Assembly (NCBI GenBank): GCA_905221615.1 | Contig: CAJNDT010004613.1 | Span: forward strand, 364,501 to 428,500 | Length of the DNA: 64,000 nucleotides | Source of the DNA: Symbiodinium sp. CCMP2592 | Taxonomy: Eukaryota > Sar > Dinophyceae > Suessiales > Symbiodiniaceae | Direction: 5' to 3' | Shown: piece by piece, positions 11,201-23,280 of the stretch | Layout: each line of letters starts with the position of its first letter | Numbering within the stretch: the stretch's first letter is position 1 | Translations under genes and position numbers: made by a program | Notes under the pieces: model-generated | What the model saw: the letters and a program-made list of their open reading frames with translations, nothing else | Told to the model about the DNA's origin: nothing | Databases searched by the model: none

Positions 11201-14200
11201 TGAATCCTGCGTTACGCGTATTTCAAAGCGCACATCCAAAACCCCATGAGTTCGGCTGGCCGATCTCGCGCTCCAACATATCCAGAACCAGGATTTGGAG
11301 AGTGGTGGAAGGCCAAACTTCGGCAAATGCTCGCTGCAAACTATCCCGCGAAGGAGGACCTCTTTGAGCATGACTCCGATACTTTGAACCCACTCGGCGG
11401 AAGGCAACACACCCGAAACCCGAAGCCGCGAAAAGTGGAAACTTCGGCTCCTGAGCCAGCCCTCGACTCCCTCTGGGTTCACGCGAGGGAGTCTTGTTTC
11501 AGATCCAAACTTCTCCGTTTGGGGCTTGCCTAAAAGCGGCGATTCGGGATATCGATATCAAAAATGGCAGGTTTTGGCCAGGGCGAGATATCCAAAATCA
11601 TAACGGCTGCGCCTGCGCCCGAGGATGTTGTGCACGCGCCATTGGCTTGTGTGTACCCAGTCACGAATTTGGCTGTGCAGGTTGGGGAAAAAGCACGCTT
11701 CTTTTGCTTGCTCGGTATGTGGAGGTACCCTTTAACCCTCATTGCCTAACTCGAAACCCTGAAACCCTTGAAGCCTCAAAGCCTATACCTTAACCCCAAG
11801 TAACCCTGATATAAAGAAACCACGGAACCTTAAAAAGGTAGGTTTTCGTAGGGTCCAGGTATATCCTTAACCTCAAGTCGGCGGACGAAGCTGGCCCGAG
11901 CCAGTCTCTGGATTTCCCAGCAGGGCTTTCTCAGCAAACGCCGATCGCCCTGAGCATAGGCTCCTCTTGGATGCATCGGAATGGGACGGTGTAGGGGAGC
12001 TGGGGCATAGGGATTTTGCTATATGTGGGATTGGGTGGGCTGTGACTGGTTTGATGTTTCTGGAGCAAGCTTTCCTCTTTCCTGAGCACAGGGTCAAGGG
12101 ACAGCTAGTGACTGTCCGAGCCCATCTTAATGCCATTGAACTTGGAAGGTTTCTTGAGGCTGCAGCGTGTAAGGTCTGCTTGAAGGGTCAATATTGTCAG
12201 ACAGCTTAGCTTGTTCCGAATTCCGCGATGCTCTTCGGAGGAGGTGGTTGACTCGAACAGCTCGGTTGCTGTGCGAAGCTGTCAGCCCTGCCACAAGGTC
12301 AGCTACACATACGTGAGTCGCGATCAATTAAAACATGGCGGAAAGCCTCCGTTCCGTATGGGTGTTAGTTGCCAATCACTGAATCGTAAATGCCAAACCC
12401 TGAAACCATCAATCCTGTAACACTAGTCAATAGTTCACTCGTCCGTGGGGCCTTCATCGGCGCGGCGATGCTTCGGGCAGCAACCCCGACCAGTGTCGGG
12501 GAGTTTTCGGGAATGCAGGGGCGTTTTGTTTAGGTTCAGTTTTCTGAAGTTTTGGATTCCTAGAGGGCTACGGAAGGCAGAGGCAATGCGGGCGAAGTAG
12601 GATATCTACATTGCTGTATGTTCAGGGTAACTTTGTTTACTTTAGGTTTGGTTTTCTCGGACTTTTTCCAGGTCAGGGCCCCGTGTCGGCAACTCCCCCC
12701 GTAGTGAGGGGGTCCTGGGGCAGGAGGTGATATTCAAACCTGCACCAGACCTGTTCTCCTCTTCCTGCGAGCAGATCGATCTCTCGGCTTCCTAGTACAA
12801 CCGTGTTCATCATGCCAGCACCATGGCTTACGATGGCAGCTGGGAATGCTAGATAGCCTCGTCGAGACTTGCGGTTTCAGCCGCTTCGTACAGACAGACT
12901 CATCCTTGGGCATGTGCCAGTCAGGTTTCCTCTTTGCGCGACCTGCGCTGCACCAGCAACTACACTAAGGATGTCGCTGAGGTCGTTCGCACTGGCCAAA
13001 CCTCTTGCGAGACAAAAAAATGCATGCTCTTGAAATGTAAACCGTGCTTCCCCCCGAGACAATATACCTCGACCCGCGGAACCCTTACACACTGGGCTCC
13101 TGATTGCCCTTGAGCTGTCGTGTCCGAGTGTGGGAGCCGAAACCGGAGCTGTCGTGGCCTTTCGGGGAGTGCTTCCGAACTGCGAGTCAGAGCTGAATCC
13201 TCTTGTGGCTTGTTGCGGGCAAGTCGTAGCAATGCAGGAGGCAGAACCCCCCCAAAATGTTCCTCGAGGTCTCAGGGTGTGATGGTAAGGACAGCAAGAT
13301 TTCATTTCATCCTGTCTTGAGCACGTCTGGCCCAAAACCCAGCCTTTTGTCACAGCTAAGGGGCCTCAGTGCTTAAAGGCAGATGCCATCTACCCCGAAG
13401 ATTCCAAAGACTCCAAGCTGCTCCCAATAACCCACGACGAGCCTCACTCTCAACCCAAGCACACACAGCCTTCGTGCTTCCCACCTTTGCCATGCTGTCG
13501 CGCAATGGTCGCTGGCATGTGGCTGTTTAGTGTCTCAGTTGCGCTCCGTAGTCTAGGGTTTCTGATTCAGGCAGTGGCAGAGTTTTGGGATACGCCCCCA
13601 ACCCTAAGACCCCCCACCCGACAAGCCTCAATCCCTCACACCTAAATCCCGAACCCAAGTGTGGAAGGCTCGAAAGTTCTTTCAGATGTCGCGTCCTAAG
13701 TTCTCGCGCGGCAGCAGGTATCATAATCGATGTCGTTGACCATCGTGTGTTGGGTTGGTATTCTGGAGCTTAGCTCTGCAGCAACCCAGAGCTCCATCGT
13801 GTACCCGGCAGCAAATCCCCTGCGGGGTCCCTCGCCTCCCCCGGCAAAGGCATCCTTCTAGCTGTGGAAACGGCTGGCTTGAGCTCGGAGATGAGCTTCC
13901 CCCTCTTCCTGTGGAATGGTTGTGCGGTTTGGCCTTGGTGTTCATGCTCTCCCCCCCCCCCCCTCGGTGAAATGGCTTGGGCCTTGAGGTTGGGTGTTTT
14001 TTGCAGGCTTCAGGGCTCAGCTTCACGGCTGGCCCGGAACCGGTACCAAGGGGCGGGAGGAGGGGTGAGAACGCACCGTGTCACAAATGCGCGGATTGCC
14101 GCAAACTTCTGGAGGCGCAGTTCCCCCCTCAGTTGTCCGAAACTTTGTGGCAGCCATGAGCGATACTATCCCGCGTAGCTCTGAAGCCAGCCTCAAACTG

Positions 14201-14753
14201 TTTCGCGTCGGTTTGGCTTGGTCCGTTTAGCTTGCTGCTGGGAATTCGGAAAACGACCTCAAATCCCTGAACATCCATACATCCTCAGTCCTCGGCTCCA
14301 AAAGCCGAACCTTCGATCCTAAGCCCATGCTCCGAAACTTGCAACCCTTAAGCCGTATAGGGCACAATCCTTATGTCATTATTAAGTCCTGTTTGACCCT
14401 ATAAACCCCACACTCAGAGATCCGAGGTGGCTGGGACCAAGCGACGCCTTGCAAGCAGGGCAGCCCAAAAATTGCCGACACCAGTTTAGACTTTCGGAGT
14501 TTACGGCTTTAGCTTCGGGGGTCTCCAAGATTTGCTTCCGCCTGTTGGAGGTTAAGTGTGCTCGGACCCGCTGAAGCAGTTAGAGATCTCTTCACCCACC
14601 CGTGGTTTCGAGAGTCTGAGGGTACCGTTATGGAAGATGACGAACGGAGCCAGCGCGCGCTGCACAGTTTCACAGTGTCGTCGGTTTGGTTTTAGGTGGT
14701 GTTTGTTGGATATTCGGCTCTGGCAGTAGTTGTTTCGACGCGTTTCGACTCAG
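8208..14753. other. Stretch without a confident gene
   Basis: It holds the truncated MITE at 8778-8850 and several protein-like but unassigned plus-strand frames. Examples are one near 11270-11400 containing GEWWKAKLRQMLAANYPAKE, one at 11564-11681 containing GQGEISKIITAAPAPEDV that ends before a GT, and one at 13108-13280. A poly-C run lies near 13950-13963. No domain match was found. Confidence 0.35.
8778..8850. mobile_element. Truncated copy of the 1801-1901 MITE
   Basis: This matches the right two thirds of the element at 1801-1901, including the whole right inverted repeat ending TCATCAACCG, with few differences. The left inverted repeat is absent, replaced by unrelated sequence around a TTTAGGG-like word. 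Confidence 0.75.
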
Positions 14754-14808
14754 GCTCAACACCCACATAAAAAAAGAAGCAGCAGGCGCAATTGCAAATG
14801 TCACTGAG
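14754..14808 (+). CDS. Candidate ARM-repeat exon
   Basis: After acceptor cgactcag the frame reads LNTHIKKEAAGAIANVTE. This resembles the 'KKEAAWAISN(V/L)T' helix of importin-alpha/armadillo repeats. The exon would end at GAG|GCCTTG, a GC donor of the type seen in the LRR, kinase and PPR genes here. No second ARM exon was found, so it could be a decayed fragment. Confidence 0.35.
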
Positions 14809-15083
14809 GCCTTGCGCCGTTGTCAACCCCTCTGCCGACACCATCCGGGCCATGAAGCTCAGACCGATGATCTACGGGCATTTTTCGTGGAGAGCGAAGC
14901 AACATAGAGGTCCGACGAATTGGTAACAGACAACCCTTTAAGCCCGCTAAATAGCAATCCCATGAAGGCGCCGTTATATCATGTAAGCTCTTCACGTCTC
15001 CCTGCGAACCCTGGCGCATGTGTATCATATTGCGTTCTGCTTCTAATTGGGATGCCCCAACAAAGACAGGCTCCTTCGTACAG

Positions 15084-15156
15084 GGATTTTCGACAGCTAC
15101 GCCACAGGAACCAAACTCTGGGGCTTGAAAGAGGTGTCGAAAAAAGATCGTTTCAG
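15084..15156 (+). CDS. Candidate exon, unknown protein
   Basis: The frame between acceptor cttcgtacag and donor TTTCAG|GTTTCA reads IFDSYATGTKLWGLKEVSKK and then DRF. Both splice sites fit and the composition is protein-like. It lies 0.3 kb after the ARM-like exon on the same strand, but a join was not established. Confidence 0.3.
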
Positions 15157-15851
15157 GTTTCAGTGGCAATCTGCAGAGTGTAAATCCGAAAGCCGAACCG
15201 CCCTTCCCACAACCCCAATTCTCGAAAGCCCTGGTACAGCGCGGAGTGCCAAATCTTGACCGCTCTACACCCGGGTAAGTTCTTCGGCAACGGGCTGTCA
15301 AGGTCGATGCCTCCACACTGCGGAAGAATGCAGAGGCCGGCTGGGTTGTATAGGACGACAAGGGTTGTGTAAAGGAGCGACATGGTGCAGAGTAACGTAG
15401 TATCAAGCTTGGTGCAGAACTTACTTGTGGGATGTCGATGCTTTCGTCCAGCACCCGAGGCTCGGAAATGTTGAACAATATCTGGAAACGATGAGTGTCA
15501 GCGGGGGTCAGTCTCGTAATCCTATTCGGCTTCCGCGTGCATCAAGGCCTTATCTGCTGCAAAAGCTAGCATCCACGAGCTCCATACCCCGTAATGGAAG
15601 CAAATTCCGCAAGTTGCACGACGAAGACCTGTATCATACATTTTACAGACAGGGCTTTCCAGATACATAAGCGGGGAGTTCCCTCAGAAGTGGGTCTTGG
15701 CTTCACATGCTGCCAGGACCCACATTCGCCCCTGACGGCGGCTGTTCCCGAGGCCTGCAGCAACTTGAACTTCGGGCCTTGCTGTTGGTGTGGATTTAGG
15801 GTGCAGGGTTTAGGGTTTAGAAACGGGGGACAGGGGGGGGGGCTCTTTGCT

Positions 15852-15885
15852 GTAACCGGGCTGCTGGACAACGAGGCCTGCTGCA
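15852..15885 (+). repeat. 34-bp exact direct repeat, copy 2
   Basis: Identical to 3361-3394. Again open as VTGLLDNEACC, followed by KNGLL. A weaker relative (NKECCKKG) can be read near 7945-7975. Confidence 0.75.
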
Positions 15886-17155
15886 AAAACGGTCTTTTGC
15901 ACCTTGAAGCAAAGTAATATAGATCAGTGCATGTTGAAGCTTGAGCCTCATGGACGAATTCTCCTGGCTTTACAGGGGCCTGGGTAGTTGGTAGTCCCTA
16001 TAGACAGTGAGACCCTATGCAAAAGCATGGATCACCCCCGCCTCCCGCCCCAACGTCTAGTCTAGTGATTCGGTGTGTTATAAGGTTCTGTAGTCTTCGG
16101 CGTCGGCTACCAGCAGTGCGCCTTTTCCGATGGATGGGGAGTTTGGGGGTTTGGATCAGGATCACGGTTTGGGGTGCTTGGGGCTTCGCTGCCCATGGGT
16201 TGATCCAGGCGCGAAGCCTAGCTCCCTGCATGGCTGATAAGGGCCATGGGGGGTTTGCACAAGTGGCGTTCTCAAAAGAATATTTCTAATCCTCGCGCGC
16301 TTTAGCCCAAGATCTTCATGCTCGCAAGTCTTGTCACGCAGAACCCAAACCTTTAACGCTGCAGTCCCCTTTGGATGACAGGCATCGTGACGGACTTAGG
16401 CCTGTCGAAGCCGCTTGGAGAGTTCGAGCTGATAGAGTCCCATAAAGACAAAGCTCTGAAGCCTTGAAATACCCCAACCCGGACCCCATAGTAATAGAGG
16501 GCTTGCAGGCGTTTGGAAACCGCACTGAAACAGGTCTGGGCGACACGTTTTCCGCACGACTACGACCCGCAGCCGAGGGCTATGCTTGAGCTTCTGATTT
16601 CCAAATTTCGGGATCTGGGGGCTTAACAGTGTTGAGGCTTTCAGGTGTTGGGAGCGCGGGATCTTACGATTTGGGGCTTCAATGAGGTCTTTACAATTTT
16701 ATCGTGTGTCTGTCATTTGAGCCTGGTTCACGTGGCCAGATAGTCCTTCCATTGCAGCGCAGGCTGTAAGGATCAATGGACGCACTGTGCTTGATGTGTT
16801 TAGGCTCTCTGGATGCAGCGTTTCTTCGATTTGTGGACAGGCTCTCGAAGGATTCTTGCAGATTCAGACCCTTGGACCGTCCAGTTCCCAAGCAACGTGT
16901 TCTGAATCTGAAACTTTTCAGGCAGAGAAACAAAGCTTGCAATCTCCAGGTCACGCGAAGAACCACCAAAGAAATGGTGTACCCGAAATGGCCCGAACAC
17001 AACCCCAAAAGCTCTCAAAAGGGGACTGCCATTTGAGGCGCAACGTGGCGCATCAGGCGGTGGTCGATGTACACCGTACCCAGGAGCTGCACCCGCACCC
17101 GGTCAAACCGAGGCCTGTCAGTCCCTCTTCGAAGAAGTAAAGGGTTGTGGATGGT

Positions 17156-17377
17156 TTAGCGGGAAAGATTGAGCGTCCGTGGATAGCCTGCTTCCCATGT
17201 TGAACAATGAAAGGCGCAGCTACAAGTACAGCAAGCGCTAACACGCGCGCAACTGGTCCAAGTTGAAGCAGAAGCGGGACGTTTTTATCAATTGACAACG
17301 CCTTGGCTTTTCTTTCGAGTGCTTTAACGGTACAACCTGTAGCCTCAAACCAAAAGATGCGTACGAGGGATCCTCGG
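17156..17377 (-). CDS. Candidate exon with one membrane segment
   Basis: On the minus strand, after acceptor gaaaccag, an open frame runs about 70 codons. It contains VRIFWFEATGCTVKALERK and then a hydrophobic stretch, ARVLALAVLVAAPFIV, that could span a membrane. It is compositionally protein-like but no family is recognised, and the donor side is not defined. Confidence 0.28.
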
Positions 17378-17606
17378 CTGGTTTCAGGATGATAACACAT
17401 TTTTTGTGGTAATATGAATGCAGCAGCTGATCATTGCTATCCTAGCAGAGCTGACGGTGATAGTTGGGGGAGACGCAGGGGGGACCTGCAGGAATATTCC
17501 TGTTATGGGATGACTGGCTGGTGGCACTATATATAGCCCAAAGCGGGCAAGTGTTCTGCTAGCTTTATAGAGGCCTTCATAAGGTAATCCCCCCTCTCTC
17601 TCGATT

Positions 17607-17637
<31 letters not shown>

Positions 17638-19028
17638 TACAGATATCGATGTGACAAATGTACGAAGTATGTTGTATAGTATATTATAGTATAATATGGG
17701 GGACCCGATAAATTTCAACTCCAAATCCCCAGCTCTGCTCAGAACCCGCAGGCAGCCAGTGGAGAAGATTCCGACACCCATGGGCACATCGAAGGAGCAG
17801 CGTGTTCAGCCGGGGTTGTGCTCCGGACACGTTTCAAGTGTGATGTGCAGCGCCCAGGCTTGAAAAAGGCCCCAAATGACCACATGAAAATGGATGCCAC
17901 CACATTTTGTCTTTATCGGTCCTCTCCCGGAAGACTTGCCATGAAGATGTCCTTACCTTCATCTGGACTCTTGGGCTTCGGGCGCCAGGTCCTTGCACGA
18001 GAGCTCCGAGGTCTCTGAGGAGGAGATCCCAGGATCTGAGGCTCTGAGCGCCTCAGAAGCCAAATTGCTCCGAGTTGTTGTTTCCGGTTTCGTAGGATGT
18101 TTGGAGAAGAGTGTTAAAGGGTAAGTTTATAGGGGCTTGTTTGTGGGGTTGTAGAAGGGCTTTGGCTGTGTTCGAATGACTACGTAGTGATATTGATTCC
18201 CGAGTTCTAGTCATGGGTGCAGCAATAGGTTCTCGGTTTAAGGGGGGGTAACCCTGCTATACCCTGTAATCGCTCCGTCAAGGAGCGCATGTTACCTCTC
18301 CCGGCTATACGTCCTCCGGAATGCAGAACGTGGGGATGGGAGGGAAGCGCAGAAGCTTGCAAATGTCTGTGTGCTCGGAAGGAGACAACCGAAGTATCGT
18401 ATGCGGGAAACTTGTTGGCCTGTGGAGCACGTCCTTTGCTGCCCAGGTCCTGACAACAAGGGCTGCGGTGTGGCTCAACGCAGGCTGAAAGGGCCCGGGC
18501 CTCAGTTTCCTCCGGAAGAAGCTGGAACTGCGATTGCAGCTTAGCGTCTGAGCAGGTGGCTTTTGGCTTCTTTGGGATGTATAAGCGAATAAGTAAACCA
18601 ACAGATAATACATATAAGTTTGCGCAGTTAACGTTGTGAGTGACCGGGCCAGGGAACTCAGCTTTAACTAGCAGGCTAGCACTGCACATCATTGCCGTTA
18701 CCTTGTCTTTGGCACACTGCTGCTGCATCTTGCGGCCGCCAATGGCGATGGAGTACCATGGAGAGGGTTCTGAGCGCAACGCTTTGGTTGCTCAATTTCC
18801 CCTTGCACTGCACTTAGCTAATTAAGTTCTAACACCAAAAACCAAAAGGCAAAACACATCAGCGTTTCAGCTTGTGCATGGACAAATGGCCCCCAGCTGC
18901 AAGCCCTTCGTTCCGTCCAGAGCCCCTTTTCCAATTTCATCCAACAGGGCGAAAGACCGGAAGTGCTGTAAAGTTTGCGTAGCAGCAGTAAGCAGCAGCG
19001 AGAGGAGGCGGCGGAGGAGGAGGACGAG

Positions 19029-19033
19029 GAGTC

Positions 19034-19073
<40 letters not shown>

Positions 19074-19110
19074 CAGTAGTAGTAGTAGTAGCAGCAGCAG
19101 CAGTAGTTGG
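19029..19110. repeat. (AGT/AGC)n trinucleotide repeat
   Basis: A long run of AGT units with interspersed AGC. The frame through it would be poly-Ser on the plus strand or poly-Tyr/Asp on the minus strand. It is probably non-coding. Confidence 0.85.
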
Positions 19111-20724
19111 TGGTGGTGGCGGTGGTTTTCGTAGTCGTGGCCGCAGTCGTAGCAGTCGGAGTAATCAGAGTAGCCGCAGTAGTTGCAAGTGTAATGGTAG
19201 CAGCAGTAACAGCAGTGGTCGTCGTCGTCCTCCTCGTCCTGGCGGTAGTCCTCACCTTGGACTACAAGCCAGGATAAAGGGCCAAGCGGAGAAGACGGTT
19301 GGTGCAGCCAGGGGCCCGTGGAAGCTTTGAGTTCAGGGTTTCGTGGTTTGTTGTTCGGGGAAGTAGGGTTAGAGTGCGGGGAGTTGGCTAGTTTAACATT
19401 CTGCTCATGACGTATGGCGATGCTCCGACTGCTAAGCAGCTTCTTTCGTTAAGCCTAGCAGCACAGAGTTCCCGCTGCAAAAACAGATCAGGGCATCAGG
19501 CTTTGGTTTGGGTGTTTTCGAAGTACTTCTCGGTCGCGGCGGCAGTCTTTGCAAAGGCCTTACGGGAAAATTACCTTCGGTTGCAGGCTCCGAGAAAACG
19601 CCAAGTAAGGGGCAGTTTCTTGGGTTGCCTAATTTGCCTTCGCACAAGACCCCCACTCCAAAAAATCTCAATCAGAATCAACGATGGTAGGGTTTTAATG
19701 TTCGACACCAGTAGTAGACGGGACCGCTTCGGGTTTCGTAGTTCCCCACTGCCTTCTCAAAGCTGCAGGGCTCATACACCTACATATGCCAACGGCAATC
19801 GGTTGACTGATCGATGGGTTGAGTGCGAGCATGCGTTGAGCAAGCCCAAATTCACCACTCGCCCTGCAAGTGTGATCGCATCAGACCCGTGGATTTACGG
19901 TTTGTTCGAGACCCTGTAATTAACACCCTCGAGAAAAAACATAAAAAGCTGGTAGCCCAGGGGTATGGGGCTCTCCGAAGTATCCCCTCCGCCCGCTCTT
20001 TGCGGAAGTTGGTGAAGCCGAATCTCAACTGCCTGCCAGCGCTCGCAGGATTAGTCGCCCATTCCCTGTCTAAACCATAATGAGTGAGGCGTTGCTTTTT
20101 CTTTCATGTGTGGGTTATGAGTATGCTCTGGCGTTTTGTCTGGATTACAAGCAATATCCGGCCCGTTGTCGTGAAGCCTTGTCTGCCATTCGCCATTGTG
20201 AGCGTCGAACTCTCTAGAACCGAAAAAATCCAAAGCCCTAAGCCCTGAACCATTTCCCGTAGATGAACAACAGAACCATGTCCCCTCCTTCGGCCCAGAG
20301 CCTTTGTTTCTCTTCCGAGGCTCTTGGCTGGCTCGGGCCGGAAGCCCTGCAATATAGATCGCCGTCTGTTGTATGATTATGTAGTGCTAGGTTTTATACT
20401 GTTTTAACATTATGTTGCACTGAACTACTACATGACAGTAGGTTGCATCTCATGTTGCTTGCCTTGTTCTTTGCTTACCTTGTTCTGCATGACTAAGGGC
20501 AAGGGCACGCAATACGGCGTCTGCATCACATGCTATTGCTGGTTGTCGTTGAAGTTAGGTTAACACTATGGTGCTGGTGGTGACCACGATAATGACGTTC
20601 TTGTATTGCTTTGGTTCTTGGTTTAATGGCTTTGGCCGTGGGGGCTCTATTTTTGGAGGCTTGTGGGTTTAGTGCGTATAGGCTTGTATAGGGCCTCGGC
20701 CTAGGGTTTTTGTAATCTACATAT

Positions 20725-20808
20725 GGGAGTTTCCGAAAATACGCGACCCTAATATCGTACCCCAAATAAGACCCCCAAAATGAGGTACCCCTGATTTCGG
20801 AAACTCCC
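20725..20808. mobile_element. Inverted-repeat element, TTCGGAAACTCCC family
   Basis: GGGAGTTTCCGAAAAT at 20725-20740 is inverted at the right end as ATTTCGGAAACTCCC, with one indel-sized difference. The interior contains an ACCCCCAAAATGAGGTA-like block. A related element with the same right end lies at about 52455-52525. Confidence 0.6.
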
Positions 20809-20999
20809 CTTTGCATGATTCATTCGGTTTGTGTTCTCAATTGTGCACCCTGTAATCGCCAAGGTTATATACAGATACTCTACAGGCTGCAGCTGCGGTG
20901 AAAGTGCTGAACACGTAGTATATCCTGATCCCATTGTCCACAAGCACATCCAAAATTTTCGGATCTGGATGGACTGCGAGCCTGAAGCAAAAGCGGGCA

Positions 21000-21123
21000 G
21001 CAACAGCGCCAAGATCGCGCACCATTTGCCAAAGCTGACCGATGCCAACATCTCTAATGGCTGGACTGTTTGTAGCTGCAAGATTGAGATGTTCCAGTCC
21101 ACAGCAGCTTATGACAGCAGCTT
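21000..21123 (-). CDS. Leucine-rich repeat exon, AMN1/F-box-LRR type
   Basis: After acceptor atcatgtccag on the minus strand, the frame reads ISCCGLEHLNLAATNSPAIR, then DVGIGQL and MVRDLG. The pattern 'C..LEHLNL......I.DVGI..L' is the cysteine-containing LRR of FBXL and AMN1 proteins, which act in ubiquitin ligase substrate choice and mitotic exit. The position of the donor near 21000 is uncertain. A possible next exon lies near 20840-20895 (SPQLQPVEYLYI). It is the only recognisable minus-strand gene here. Confidence 0.5.
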
Positions 21124-21685
21124 CTGGACATGATAAAACACCACTCCTTCCAAGTCGCATGACCGAAAGCCCAAACATATCCGAGGCGGGGGTGTAAGAT
21201 GCACAAAAACACACTCGCAAGAAAACACCCCCCATGTCAAGCTGTCAGCAAGCCCTTACATGGACACAACAGCCACGTTCGAGGCTGTCGGAAATCGCAC
21301 TGGAATATCCCTATGAGGACAGGAGTGTTTGAAAGGATTTTGTGGGAATAGGTTGAACACGCTGACGCCACATTACGGTAGAATAATTGAGGACTACCAG
21401 GGGCTGCCGGCATCATTATGCATTAGTTGTGCAGACATCTGTGCTCCCCTCCTGCAGGGTCTTCCTGTGCAGTGTGTGGCGGCATTCGGCGCTAGAGTGG
21501 GAGTTTGGCTTCATGGGAGCCCCTTGGAGCTCTGCTTGTAGGGCTCATAGGTTTACTACAGAAATCTAGGACATTTTTTCTGAGGCTACTAGAAGCATTC
21601 CAAAACAGTCTAAGTACTTGCACAGTTCAAAGCCCGTACTCGGAGCCAATGGGCCACAAAGTGGCTTCCCACCCTGTCGAGTTTC

Positions 21686-21688
<3 letters not shown>

Positions 21689-21741
<53 letters not shown>

Positions 21742-21742
21742 G
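21689..21742. repeat. (GA)n microsatellite
   Basis: Pure GA repeat with two GGGA interruptions at its right end. Frames through it give Arg-Glu repeats that are not real proteins. Confidence 0.95.
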
Positions 21743-23075
21743 GATTCTCAATGCATCCTGTCTGGATTCTTTAGGCCTGGACTCCCAAACCCCCAGAGCC
21801 GCCTATTGAACAGTCCTCTCGCAGGATCTAGCAGCCGCGACGAATGGTTTCGCGAAGGAGGGCGAGACACCGTTGAAATCGGATCAGCTGTTGCTGTTAG
21901 GACTATCGGATTGGGGTCGAACCGAAGTTTACGTGAGACGGACTGCTGCCTGAATCCTTCGGCCTAAACACCGATCTCACAATCAGTTTGGGAGTTTTAC
22001 CTAATCTTAGGCGTACTTAGAAATTCTTTTTAATTTTGGTTATTATAATCCCTAAGAAACAGCTGAAATTATGATTTTTGCTAGGGTTCTAAGTTCAGTA
22101 TAGTAGTATTCCATGCACTTACTAAGCCGTCGAGGAGCATCGGCTCGGAGCAGGTGGTGTTGGAGCGGCCTGCGCCTTAGCCCCCCCAGGATTTTGCAGA
22201 GGGTTTTGGCCTGAGGGTTATGAGGGTTTCGGGTTTTTGCGGCTCTAGGGATTCAGGATTATTAGCATATACGTTGAATGTTTCAAGCTTTCCTGACTCC
22301 CTTGTTACCCTTGTTATCAACCCTAAATTTGAATCCAGACTCAGGGCCCCGACCAACGACCAGGGTTCCGACACTTGGGTGAAGTCCGACATTTTACGGC
22401 TATGGAGTGTAGGGTGTAGGGGTTGGAGCTTAGAATTTCGGAGAAGCTAGACTTAGACTCTTACCCGGACTCTTACCCTCAACCCTATGAATCCCAGTGC
22501 TGCGATCTTCCAAGGCAGCAACCGCCCGTCGGACACCTTGTAGATTTTTAGCTCCTTCCCGAGGAACCTGCCAGAAGGTTTGAAGGGGTGTAGGCGTCTA
22601 AATTATTATTAATGATATCCTTACCGGCTCCTTAATCCGATTCGTACTAACACTGTAGTATTTGCCCAATACCCTTCTGGCCTCATCTTATGGCACCAAG
22701 AAGCCTAAGAGTGAGAACCAGAACAAAGTGTCCGACAAGAATGGGCAGCAGGGTTCAGGGCTTAGGGCTTTGAGGGTTCGGGGAGGGCGGAGCAGAAGAG
22801 AGGCCGTGTTGTCAATGGCAGCTGCCTGACTCCGTGCGAGTCTGCGAGTCGAAAGCCCAAAACCTACTCGGACCGGCCACCTGAATTTGAGCGAGATGAT
22901 GAGTATATTTCAGTATAGTATAATGATGGTATACTATAGTATATTATAATATAGTATAGTATAGTATTTTGTAGTATACAGTATAGAGAATATTGTCAGT
23001 GTCAGCGAGTTTTCGATCGAAGCCCGAAGACCCGAAACCCCGAAATCTGGCCGGCAGCTCCTTCAGGACTGTTTC

Positions 23076-23189
23076 ATAGGGATCCTTAGGGGTGTAGGGG
23101 GAGGGGGGGTAGGGGGCCTTAAGGCCCATAATAAGGAAAAAAGGCCTATTTAAGGAAATATAGTCCCCTACACCCCTAAGGATCCCTAT
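23076..23189. mobile_element. Hairpin MITE with about 25-bp perfect TIRs and 9-bp target duplication
   Basis: The arms ATAGGGATCCTTAGGGGTGT... and their exact inverse close a 114-bp element with a G-rich and AT-rich centre. The flanks GACTGTTTC (left) and GATTGTTTC (right) match at 8 of 9 positions. A 9-bp duplication is typical of Mutator-like elements; an 8-bp reading would suggest hAT. Confidence 0.7.
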
Positions 23190-23211
23190 GATTGTTTCAC
23201 CTCAACTCAGA

Positions 23212-23280
23212 CCTCGAACCATATGCCTCGCCGGGTCCGTGCGAGTGTGAGCGCCGAAACCCCAAATCCTAAAGCGCCGA
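23212..23280 (+). repeat. Dispersed repeat, copy 2
   Basis: It shares ACCTCGAACCATATGCCTCG-type sequence with 3242 and 42967, and CGAGTGTGAGCGCCGAAACC with 42967. It is followed by a CCCTAAA-like word, as at 42967. The frame LEPYASPGPCECERRNP is open. Confidence 0.55.

Larger units (their letters stand above)
15157..20999. other. Repeat-rich stretch without a confident gene
   Basis: Contents: the second 34-bp repeat copy (15852-15885), a (TA)n run at about 17612-17636, and the (AGT/AGC)n block at about 19029-19110. The 190-codon minus-strand frame at 18207-18779 and the 170-codon plus-strand frame at 19407-19919 have no domain match and are near the length expected by chance. Confidence 0.35.

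Noticed and set aside
10895-11482. 195-codon minus-strand frame
   Set aside because: Random-looking composition; frames of this length are expected about once per window. The opposite strand has equally plausible frames.
14801-15478. 225-codon open frame on the minus strand
   Set aside because: Longest frame after the 412-aa gene, but about the length expected by chance for the roughly 6000 frames in this window. It has no domain, and the plus strand carries an ARM-like exon candidate and a second candidate exon in the same place.
18207-18779. 190-codon minus-strand frame
   Set aside because: No domain, length within chance expectation.
18874-19134. Poly-Ser frame through the (AGT)n block and its Tyr/Thr-rich antisense
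   Set aside because: Produced by a trinucleotide repeat; no coding sequence around it.
21505-21809. Arg-Glu repeat frames (also at 58716-59067 and 61413-61665)
   Set aside because: Artefacts of (GA)n microsatellites.
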